DNA of 64,000 nt from Spongospora subterranea f. sp. subterranea (lineage: Eukaryota > Endomyxa: Phytomyxea > Phytomyxea > Plasmodiophorida): positions 1 through 64,000 of the forward strand of contig JAUGWO010000195.1 of NCBI GenBank assembly GCA_049724395.1. Direction: 5' to 3'. The notes under the pieces are model-generated. The model saw only the letters and a list, made by a program, of their open reading frames with translations, had not been told where the DNA came from and searched no databases. This document shows positions 9,907 through 18,696 of the stretch, piece by piece. Position 1 is the stretch's first letter, and each line of letters starts with the position of its first letter. Made by a program: the position numbers and the translations under genes.

Positions 9907-12900
9907 TTGTCGGAAGGTACGGGAAACCCGTTCGTGTCCTTGGACCAACTAGTGACCACCGCGACGTCGTTCAACTCAAAGATGGAAGCCATTCGAACCG
10001 GCCCCCCATCCCATCCTCCCCTTCCGACCCAACACCATCCGGCCCAGTCCCACACCCCTCAACAGCAACGAAGCGGTCCACGCGGTCCCATTACAGATGA
10101 AGAGAAAAATCGTCGACGGCGCCTCGGGTTGTGCCCTTACTGTGGAGGCTCTCATTCGATTGAGCATTGTCCTGCGATAGCACGGAAAGACCAATACAAC
10201 GCTTCAAATTCGATTTACGCTCGGTTTTCGTCGGCTTGTACGTTTCCGTTCTCCATTTTGTCTCCAGACGGTGTTGCGATTCACAGTAGTACTGATCTGT
10301 TATTGGATAGCGGGGCTTGCACAAATTTAATGGACGCCGCATTCGCTACCAAACACAATATACCTATCCAACCTACTCACACGCCCATAACAGTCTCTAG
10401 TTTCAATCGCCATCAGGTTGAGATTGGTAAAGAATCGGAAACCATCCGTCTGCACCCAGTGGATGGGTTCTCCTGCAACACTTCCTTCCTGATTGTCAAC
10501 AACTTAACATTCCCTATTCTTCTAGGCTATTCGTGGTTGGTGAAACACAATCCAACTGTCGATTGGATATCCCGCTCCCTTCGATTTCCGTGTGTTGTGC
10601 ATTCACTCGCGACACAGACCGTCAACACCTCCGAAACAGCCGTCACCTCAGAATCAGTACCTTCCATCTCATCCGCTTCTATGCTGTCGGATTCATACAT
10701 CCAATTCTCCGACGTTTTCGATGACAAACAAGCAGATTCGCTCCCGCCACATCGCACGTATGATTGCTCGATCGATCTGGAGCCTGGTTCAGTGCCTCCG
10801 TTCGGTCCAATTTATCAGCTGTCCATTCCCGAAACCGCTGCTCTGCGCGAGTACATTGACGATAATCTACGTAAAGGATTTATTCGGCCCTCATCTTCTT
10901 CTTGCAGTTCGCCGGTAATGTTTGTCGAGAAGAAGGACAAGTCTCTTCGGTTATGTGTTGATTATCGGCGAATCAATTCCATTACTATCAAGAATCGGTA
11001 CCCCCTTCCCCTTATCAGCGCTATTTTGTCCAGTGTTCAATCCGGAAGAGTGTTTTCTAAAATTGACCTTCGAAATGCATATAACCTCGTTCGCATCAGA
11101 GAAGGCGACGAATGGAAGACAGCCTTTCGGACAAAATTCGGTCTGTTTGAGTACCTGGTGATGCCTTTTGGTTTAGCCAATGCACCTGCTTGTTTCCAAC
11201 GATTTATGAATGACATTCTACATGATTGCATTGATCGATTCGTTGTTGTGTACTTAGACGACATCTTGATATTTTCCCCCAACATCGACGAACATGTTCA
11301 ACATGTTCAAACGGTTCTCCAGATTCTTCGCAAGCACAACCTGTTTGCCAAACTTAGTAAATGTGATTTTCACGTTACTGAGATTGATTTTCTGGGGTTC
11401 CGCTTGTCATCTGGCGGGTTATTGATGGATCCAGAGCGTATATCTGCCATCCTGTCGTGGCCAGTTCCTCAGTCAGTCAAGGAACTTCAGTCGTTCTTGG
11501 GGTTCGCAAATTTCTACCGCGCTTTTATCCAAAATTATTCTCGCATTACTCATCCTAAATTATTCTCATTAACTAAGAAGAACGTTCCTTATGAGTGGAG
11601 TTCCAATACCGCAACGTCATTTCAATCTTTGAAGTCTGCGTTCGTCTCGGCGCCAGTTCTACGCCATTTTGATCCCACGTTGGACATTATAGTTGAAGCC
11701 GATGCATCTGATTTTGCTTTGGGCGCTATATTGTCTCAACAGCACTCAGATGGCTTACATCCTGTAGCTTACTACTCCCGTAAATTCACTCCTGCTGAGT
11801 TAAATTATGAGATTTACGACAAGGAATTGTTGTCAATTGTCACTTCCTTTCAAACCTGGAGCCACTATCTGGATGGTGCTACTTCTCAAATACTGGTATT
11901 GAGCCACCATAAGAATCTCGAGTGGTTTATGACGTCAAAGCTGTTGAATCGTCGCCAAGCGCGATGGTCATTATTTCTGTCAGAATTTGATTTTGTCATT
12001 CGCCATCGGCCAGGGTCCCTTTCTCAAAAGCCAGATGCATTGTCACGTCGCCCTGACTTTGCTGAGAGTTCCGATCGTAATCTTCAACAACCCGTATTGC
12101 CAAATTCGCGCTTCGTCAATGCGATGACTCTGTGCCCATTGGAACCTGAGTGCGTCGACGACAAAATAAAGCAATTACAAATTCTATCCTCTTGCCATGA
12201 TTCTCCGTTAGCTGGTCATTTCGGCATCACTAAGACGTATGAGTTAATTGCCAGGCAGTTTACGTGGCCAGGCATGCGCTCGATGGTCAAGTCTTTCGTT
12301 CGATCTTGTGACGTCTGTGCGCGTTCGAAAGTTCCTCGCCGCAAGCCCTCGGGTTTATTACTACCGCTTCCCATTCCCTCTCACCCATGGTCATCAATTT
12401 CTATGGATTTCATTGTTAAACTTCCTAAATCCGCAGGTTTTGACAGCATACTGGTGGTGGTTGACCGATACACAAAACTGGCTCATTTCATCCCATGCAA
12501 TGAAACCATTACCAGTTGTGATCTGGCTAATCTAGTTTTCGCCAACATTTTCAAGTTACACGGTCTTCCGACTGATATTGTGTCTGATAGAGGGCCCCAG
12601 TTCGTTGCCCAATTCTGGAAGCATCTTCTGAGGTCCTTACATATTCAACGGAATCTCTCCTCGTCACGTCATCCTGAATCAGACGGTCAAACAGAGCGAG
12701 TAAATCAGGTTCTCGAATCATACTTGCGTTGTTTTATTAGCTATCGTCAAAACGACTGGGTGGATATTCTACCCATGGCTGAATTCGCGTACAACAATTC
12801 TTTCCATTCTTCAACTGGAATGTCTCCTTTCTACGCGAATTATGGATTCCACGTTCGGCATGATTTGCGAGTTCCAAGTAGTGGATCATGTCCAAACCCT

Positions 12901-13548
12901 TCCACTGTGGAGTTGATTTCCCACCTTCACGATGTTCATACTCGTCTTCAATCGACCTTACGGAAATCTGTGGATAATATGAAGCGTTTTGCCGATAGGA
13001 AACGTCGAGCACATCACGAATTTCTCATTGGCGATAAGGTGTGGTTAATTCGCGATTCGATCCCTTCCAAGAGGCCCTGTGACAAGCTTTCTGAAAAGCG
13101 GTTAGGCCCTTTCATTATTGTTCGAATAGTTAACCCTGTTGCCTATGAGCTAGATCTTCCGAAAGACTCCAGATTGCACCGCGTTTTTCATTGTTCGCTA
13201 CTAGAGCCCTATATCGAGAATCAACTGCCTGGTCGCAAACAATGTAAACCACCACCGTTTACCTTGGACGATAGCCAACAACCTCTTTATGAGGTTGAAG
13301 ATATAATTGCTTCGCGACTCTTACGTGGTCAACACCAGTATCTGGTAGACTGGAAGGGTTACGACGTCTCCGATCGTACTTGGGAACCCTCATCATCGCT
13401 ACTCCTTTCCGCCACACCCGCTTTAAAGGATTGTATTGTTCAATTTCATCAGACTCATCCTGAGGCACCGCGGCCGAAAGGGGGGATACTGTCACGACCG
13501 TATGACGACCATACTACCGACCGTACTACTGACAACGTATATTATTAA
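9907..13548 (+). CDS. Pol polyprotein of the chromodomain Ty3/gypsy element
   Basis: One open frame of about 1213 codons. In order it shows a CCHC-like nucleocapsid knuckle (CPYCGGSHSIEHC), the aspartic protease (LLLDSGACTNL), reverse transcriptase (VVYLDDILIFS), RNase H (EADASDFALGAIL), the integrase HHCC zinc region and DDE core (SMDFIVKLP; SDRGPQF; ESDGQTERVN), and a chromodomain near the C terminus (YLVDWKGYDVSDRTWEPS). Chromodomains of this class guide integration to marked chromatin. The frame overlaps the end of the gag frame in another register, a layout known in this family. Product of a mobile element, not a host gene. Confidence 0.92.
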   Translation: MSEGTGNPFVSLDQLVTTATSFNSKMEAIRTGPPSHPPLPTQHHPAQSHTPQQQRSGPRGPITDEEKNRRRRLGLCPYCGGSHSIEHCPAIARKDQYNASNSIYARFSSACTFPFSILSPDGVAIHSSTDLLLDSGACTNLMDAAFATKHNIPIQPTHTPITVSSFNRHQVEIGKESETIRLHPVDGFSCNTSFLIVNNLTFPILLGYSWLVKHNPTVDWISRSLRFPCVVHSLATQTVNTSETAVTSESVPSISSASMLSDSYIQFSDVFDDKQADSLPPHRTYDCSIDLEPGSVPPFGPIYQLSIPETAALREYIDDNLRKGFIRPSSSSCSSPVMFVEKKDKSLRLCVDYRRINSITIKNRYPLPLISAILSSVQSGRVFSKIDLRNAYNLVRIREGDEWKTAFRTKFGLFEYLVMPFGLANAPACFQRFMNDILHDCIDRFVVVYLDDILIFSPNIDEHVQHVQTVLQILRKHNLFAKLSKCDFHVTEIDFLGFRLSSGGLLMDPERISAILSWPVPQSVKELQSFLGFANFYRAFIQNYSRITHPKLFSLTKKNVPYEWSSNTATSFQSLKSAFVSAPVLRHFDPTLDIIVEADASDFALGAILSQQHSDGLHPVAYYSRKFTPAELNYEIYDKELLSIVTSFQTWSHYLDGATSQILVLSHHKNLEWFMTSKLLNRRQARWSLFLSEFDFVIRHRPGSLSQKPDALSRRPDFAESSDRNLQQPVLPNSRFVNAMTLCPLEPECVDDKIKQLQILSSCHDSPLAGHFGITKTYELIARQFTWPGMRSMVKSFVRSCDVCARSKVPRRKPSGLLLPLPIPSHPWSSISMDFIVKLPKSAGFDSILVVVDRYTKLAHFIPCNETITSCDLANLVFANIFKLHGLPTDIVSDRGPQFVAQFWKHLLRSLHIQRNLSSSRHPESDGQTERVNQVLESYLRCFISYRQNDWVDILPMAEFAYNNSFHSSTGMSPFYANYGFHVRHDLRVPSSGSCPNPSTVELISHLHDVHTRLQSTLRKSVDNMKRFADRKRRAHHEFLIGDKVWLIRDSIPSKRPCDKLSEKRLGPFIIVRIVNPVAYELDLPKDSRLHRVFHCSLLEPYIENQLPGRKQCKPPPFTLDDSQQPLYEVEDIIASRLLRGQHQYLVDWKGYDVSDRTWEPSSSLLLSATPALKDCIVQFHQTHPEAPRPKGGILSRPYDDHTTDRTTDNVYY

Positions 13549-13641
13549 TAAACGATTGAAGCGTACCGTCCGAACTGGGCAAATGCTCAGTTCGGACAAC
13601 GTCGTTTACTATTAACATCGTTTGTATTAACATTCCTGACA
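13490..13641 (+). repeat. Right LTR of chromodomain element (152 bp)
   Basis: Begins TGTCACGACC directly after a polypurine tract (gaaagggggga) and ends TTCCTGACA. It overlaps the last codons of pol. Nearly identical to 8806-8957. Confidence 0.92.
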
Positions 13642-14725
13642 CAAACTAGTCACGATAAACAGGGGCTCCTGCTGAGTAAGCAGCAAACTCAAAAATCGAA
13701 TCTGAGCATGATTTGATCCCCTGAAGAAATGCCGTCAAATTGAAGAAATACGGATTGGCGACCTGATCTGCCATTAAAAATGGCGAGGCTGTAGATGAAA
13801 ACTGACGCAGGAAAAACATTCGTTGCTTTGAACAAAAAATTTGGTGTTACGAGGATCGTGGTGCACAAACAATGTTAAACAAATCGCGAATCAAAGGGCC
13901 TTCAGGTTGCAGAGAGAGTTTGAAATGCGCAGTGTCTGAATCTCAGAATGAAAGGGAAAAATACGGATTGGTGAGATGGCCTGGCATTCAAAGTATAAAG
14001 AGGGTGTGATGAAAACTGACGGGAACCTGGGGATGATGAATCATTAAAATTGAAAACGTACAGCGCGTGACTCAGTAACTGCAATTTAATCTTCGAGTTT
14101 AAGCAGACAGTAGCCCACACTGGATGAGAGAAAAGTTGGGAAACTGGCGAACACAAATCAAAAGCTGAACAGGACCAATGATATTGATACGTCGACGAAC
14201 CCACCGGCGCGCCATTTCGATTAGGCCAACGCAACACCAACAACTATGACGCCACGAAGGCGAACGGTCGTCGCCGGTATGGACTCACCGCCTTCCCGAT
14301 AACGCGCTAGAAATCCTTCCAGATAACCATATCCAAACTTGGACGGCCAGGTGAAATACTGCGTGGGCACTGGCAAAATTTGGATTCGCCTCTAAAAACA
14401 GAGATGTCAACAAACGCAACCGAAAGCGTTAAACGCTCTGAGAGCGTCAAAATGATTTTGTTTTTGGTCAAAAATTGAAAATCGGGGTTTTTTATCATGA
14501 TAAAAAAGATGGTGTCGTTTGTTTTTGGTGAGCCACGATCCTCGAAGTGGTCTTTAGCCAGATTTATTGTTTGATAGAAAAAGCGGTGCCCCAGACACAA
14601 TCTCAGGTGTTCAAAATCGTAGCCGGCATATTATGCCGGCTACTGAGTGCGGATCAGGGCTATGGCGTTCTCCGTCATGGACTGTGCGGGGATTATTTAC
14701 CTGGAATCATTTAGGAATTCTCGCG
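13642..14725. repeat. Non-coding, with a diverged tandem repeat of about 212 bp
   Basis: No gene is recognised. Two blocks are related: about 13740-13812 and about 13953-14025 share aaatacggattgg, a ctg(g)cat block and gatgaaaactgacg in the same order, about 212 bases apart. 14226-14330 is GC-richer but shows no coding signature. Confidence 0.5.
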
Positions 14726-15400
14726 ATGATAGTCGTCGTCCTCCTGGCCCTGTCGGCCATATCGGCAGAATGCTCGCAGGATTCGCCGTCGTCGATAGTG
14801 CCAGACAAGGTGGCGTCGTTTCTGACATCCTTTCAGGGTGCCATCGAAAAAAATTGTCTGAAAACAGCCAACTTCGCTATAATGATGCTGATCCTACATG
14901 ATCAGGACGTCTTCACGAAATCGATCGGTCGGAATTTTCTAGAGAAAATCATTATTTTCGATGCGCCCCAATATCTAACATTCCTGCTTCTGGCGCCCAA
15001 TGTTTGCGATTTCCTGAATCTTCCGAGTTCGAATTTTCAGGAGTACAAATCTGCATTCTTTCATGAGTCTTCCCACTATTCCAGTCGGATAAAGAGTGAT
15101 AGTGAGGTAAATGCTCTTCCTTTTTCGGATTATGGTGGCTCCTGCAACGACCACGATGGCCTTAACCATATGCACAAATTCTTCGAAGTCATGAAGGATC
15201 ATTGCGAAGCAAACGCCGGCTTCCCCAGCCCAGTCGTCTCCGGTGTCGTCTTCTACACAGTGATGAAGGATCGCCAAGCAAACGCCGACGTCTCACAGCC
15301 CAGTCGTCTCCGCTGTCGTCTCCGTCGGCGTCAGACTTTGTGGACCTCCTGGCCATATCGGCAAAACGTTCGCCGAGTTTGTTGTCGTCGAATGTGCTAG
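14726..15400 (+). CDS. Secreted or membrane orphan protein, duplicate copy 1
   Basis: The chosen ATG at 14726 opens a hydrophobic leader (MIVVVLLALSAISAEC) typical of a signal peptide. The frame is open further upstream without a better start. The body is helical, with the conserved phrases MLILHDQDVFTKSIGR, YLTFLLLAPN and CDFLNLPSS. The same phrases recur in the downstream copy as MLILHNQDVFTASIGR, YLPFVLLAPN and CDFLNLPSS. The homologous end of this copy is near HKFFEVMKDHC (about 15175-15210). Beyond it the frame runs on through a 62-bp direct duplication and then out of register across the second copy, stopping at 15400. Family and function are unknown. Confidence 0.5.
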   Translation: MIVVVLLALSAISAECSQDSPSSIVPDKVASFLTSFQGAIEKNCLKTANFAIMMLILHDQDVFTKSIGRNFLEKIIIFDAPQYLTFLLLAPNVCDFLNLPSSNFQEYKSAFFHESSHYSSRIKSDSEVNALPFSDYGGSCNDHDGLNHMHKFFEVMKDHCEANAGFPSPVVSGVVFYTVMKDRQANADVSQPSRLRCRLRRRQTLWTSWPYRQNVRRVCCRRMC

Positions 15401-15780
15401 ACCTGACGCTGTCTTTTCACGAAGCCATTCAAGGAAATATTGAAGAACAAATTTCGTCGGAGTCGCTAATGAAAGCCTACTTCGCGATACAGATGCTGAT
15501 CCTACATAATCAGGACGTCTTCACTGCATCGATCGGTCGGGAATTTGTACAGCAGATCATCACCTACCACAAGCCCGAATATTTACCTTTTGTGCTTCTG
15601 GCGCCCAATATTTGCGATTTCCTGAATCTTCCCAGTTCCAAATCAGTATCCGCTTTCAATCATGAGTTGTCCGTCTATCTCGCAGATGATGAAAGTTGGT
15701 CTTTTGAGGACATCGATAACACTACAATGGTGCATCAATTCTTCAAAGAGATTGATGATCGTTGCCAAGCGCAATCGTGA
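15334..15780 (+). CDS. Duplicate copy 2 of the orphan protein; start lost or spliced
   Basis: The frame is homologous to copy 1 from its leader onward: DLLAISAKRSPSLLSS aligns with LLALSAISAECSQDSPSS. It then has MLILHNQDVF, YLPFVLLAPN and CDFLNLPSS, ending HQFFKEIDDRCQAQS with a stop at 15780. No ATG is available at the matching leader position, and the frame is open back to about 15202 without a convincing start. Either copy 2 is a 5'-truncated pseudogene, or splicing joins it to copy 1 and makes a two-domain product. The conserved residues and open frame argue for some past selection. Confidence 0.45.
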   Translation, partial: DFVDLLAISAKRSPSLLSSNVLDLTLSFHEAIQGNIEEQISSESLMKAYFAIQMLILHNQDVFTASIGREFVQQIITYHKPEYLPFVLLAPNICDFLNLPSSKSVSAFNHELSVYLADDESWSFEDIDNTTMVHQFFKEIDDRCQAQS

Positions 15781-16490
15781 TCGAGTCCGGTTTAGCCACC
15801 GATTTGCTTGTCTCGTATCCAAACCAAATACAAAGTCAATGTTGTCAAATATTTTTCGTTTTTGACGAGCGATTGGTCTTGTGTGGGGCAGTAAATTTGT
15901 TTGCTGATAATGTTATTCACCGAAACTTTTCGGTTCGCGTCTTCTAGGGCGCATAAACGATACTTGTCGATAAACGACACCAACAATGGAGGCTAAGAGC
16001 ATCCACCCCACGGGATTAAACGCTAGATTCAGCCCATGGCGGAGAAAAATATTCTCCCACCCCAACGGACTACCTAGGTGACTCAGCGAAGTCAATACTA
16101 CTCCTATTTCATATTCTGGCCCACTCAGCTACAAAAATACGATGGCAATGGCGTTAAAGTCTTACTAAATGTATCGAACTTGTCAATTGCATCGTCATAC
16201 TTTCGTCGCTTTGAAAATCAGTTCATACGAGAGCATAATGCCCCAGCTAATAAACGAAAGCGCTACACGAAGATCAATAACCTTTTCAAAACAATCAATA
16301 ATCGCAATAAGCAACGACCATTATCATAGGTTGTTCACTTTGCATCTACTGGCGTTCTCAGAAGAAACAAGAGTGTGCGTTGATAACAAATGAATTGTAA
16401 AAAAAAATATTCGCCCGTCGGTATCTGAGCGTTTCAAGACGGACACTTAAAACTCCTAGCCCTGTGATTATCGGTCGGCATCAAACCGGC
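15781..16490. other. Intergenic, nothing recognised
   Basis: Short open frames only, on both strands, without recognisable motifs. AT-rich stretches at 15840-15960 and 16180-16330. Confidence 0.4.
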
Positions 16491-17413
16491 TTTGAACACA
16501 ACCTCTTGCGAGACGACAACAATGACCTGTTTACATCGTCGCCACACCCTCTTTTTCTTGGTGGCGAGACTCTTTGAGAAAAAACACACAGGACTAAACC
16601 AGATCGCCAATCATGAATATCGAATTGCACAATGGAATGCCGGCCGGCTCACAGAGATTAAGTCTTACGAACTGGCTCGGTTCACAAACAAACACAAAAT
16701 CGACGTTATATGCATATCCGAGCTTGGACACAGCAGAAGAATAGCCGGATTCCCCAATTATCACTGCAGCGATACATTCAGTCAATCAGCAATAGTCTGG
16801 AGGGAGGGATTGGATATCCAAACAATTAACTGCCCTACTTATTGTTTGGCCATCCAATCCCTCCTCCAGAATATTGCTGATTGAGAGTGAATGTATCGCT
16901 GCAATGATAATTAGGGAATCCGGCTATGTGTCCATGCTCGGATATGCATATAACGTCGATTTTGTGTTGTTTGTGAACCGTGCTAGTTCGTAAGACTTAA
17001 TCTCTGTGAGCCGGCCGGCATTCCATTGTGCAATTCGATATTCATGATTGGCGATCTGAGGTTTAGTCCTGTGTGTTTTTTCTCAAAAAGTCTCGTATTT
17101 TGTTCTGTGTTGAAGTAGTTGGTAACACGGTTTGCTTTTTTCCTGGTCTCAATTCGTAACGATATTGGTTTTGATGGTTGCTGTGTCACCAGTTGGCGTT
17201 TGGTTGTTGTGTTACCTAGAAGTGTATTGTGGGTTTTTTTATTAGGCTTGAAAAAATGTGTAACCGTGGATTGGATCGGTCTACGTTATCCATATCTACT
17301 CTAGGGCCAGATGGCGATTGCTCGTCATCTGGGCACAAACTCCTGCGTTTGCGATAAGAACCTTCGCTATACGTTGCTCAGCATTCTGACCCACGACAAT
17401 GGTAATGTGAGGA
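16491..17413. mobile_element. Fold-back pair of LINE 5' fragments (plus and minus copies)
   Basis: Plus strand 16565-16831 encodes the start of a LINE endonuclease (YRIAQWNAGRL, then ICISEL and IAGFPNYH). The sequence then turns on itself: about 16840-17095 is the reverse complement of 16565-16831, with a spacer of roughly ten bases. The minus-strand copy continues outward to 17413, where about 100 bases match the 5' end of the LINE at 3241-3350. The minus copy therefore keeps its 5' end and the plus copy has lost it. Both are dead. Confidence 0.8.
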
Positions 17414-18696
17414 CGAGACCTTGAAATGATTGGACCATTGATGGGTTATTTGTAATTTGGCTGCGTTCGGAATCATTTTCATCGAGGTGTCTCCTCTTGG
17501 ATTTATGTCCTTGCACTTCAGCCTCAGTTTCCACGAACCGTTTATTTGCTGGTATTGCTTTATCCTTCTCGGTTTGAATTCGTGGGTCCTAGCAGGTTTG
17601 TCATCCTCAGTGCAGTATGGAATGAGTCGTTTTTGCTTCTATTGGATGTGAGTCTAATTTTGCTTGTCTCTTTCATGGTATTTATCTCTGTTATTTGCGG
17701 GATTCAAATGTCCAGCAGTTTTTCAGGATTCATGTGATGATGCTCTTGGCATACATTTTGCTGCTACAATCAAAGCATCCATTGTGGTGTTTCCCTTTTT
17801 GGGTGTTATTTGACCATCGTGGAATTTCAATTAATAAAACTCCATTTCTCAGGTGCCACTTTTAAATTTTTATCAGATGAATACCAGACCTGATACATTT
17901 TTTCAGTCTTCTCGAACTGCCACTTGCGATCGGAAATTTGTGTCTGTATTGAGACCAAACTATTATTTCTGACGATAACCAGATTTCAAAAAACTGTTGT
18001 AAAATTCGAGCACTGTTAACCGAAAGATTTTCAGTTTGGCTCTTAGCATACGTATTTGTTCTCCAGTGATCCAGCTAGTTTCAGTTGTCTCTGGTTTATA
18101 TGTCCCGTGATGTGTGAATACATTGCTGCAGCAACAAAAAACAAGATGTGCTGCTTAAAAAACCATGTTTGCGATGTTTCACGTCTCAGATTTATGGGTT
18201 TTACAGACAAACTCTTCAAACGAAATTTCCAAATTAGGTATGTGGCTTAGAAAATTGCAATATTCGTCGCTGTAGCGCATAAGGATCGACAGAAATGTTC
18301 AAAACAATATTCAATCAGATCACTGTGTTACTTTTGTGGAGACACAAGAACGATATTGTGCACCGCATGCGCTTTTGGCGCGATATTGCGCATCAGGTAA
18401 ACAAAGGTTTCTGGGACAGTTTTTCATTTGACTACCTACTAGGAATGATGTAATAACTCTTTCTAAATTTTCAAATCCAAGTTATGGGGCATGTGGCGAA
18501 GCTTTCACGGCTGCAGATGTAGAAACAGGTTTCCGTGTATGTGCGAGGGCGCGGGGAAATGGTACCGGTAACTGGAAGTGTGGGAGAGAGGCTGCGCGGT
18601 CTCGCTGTTTCAAATAGAAAACCATCTCGAGTGAAACTCGTTTCTGGAATCTCCGGTTACATAGCGGAGTGTCCCCCATTCCGTAAATTGTCGTAA
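17414..18696. other. Probable LINE-associated or unique spacer
   Basis: Beyond the LINE 5' edge the minus strand gives short Lys/Thr-rich phrases (TPKKGNTTMDAL near 17770-17810) that could be LINE debris, but I cannot place them in a domain. 18240-18696 shows no feature except the presumed 5' flank of the gene starting at 18697. Confidence 0.3.

Larger units (their letters stand above)
8806..13641 (+). mobile_element. Chromodomain Ty3/gypsy LTR retrotransposon, nearly whole
   Basis: A 4.8-kb element is bounded by two 152-bp LTRs, both TGTCACGACC...TCCTGACA. The LTRs differ at only about three positions, so the insertion is recent. The interior runs gag (about 9230-9950), then a long uninterrupted pol frame (9907-13548): protease, reverse transcriptase, RNase H, integrase and a C-terminal chromodomain. 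A purine-rich tract (about 13478-13486) precedes the right LTR. The pol frame looks whole; the gag region appears to carry one or two breaks. No matching target duplication is seen at the two ends. Left context is LINE; right context is not recognisably its continuation. Confidence 0.93.

Noticed and set aside
9976-13495. Many short frames on both strands inside the chromodomain element
   Set aside because: All are shadows of the long pol frame.
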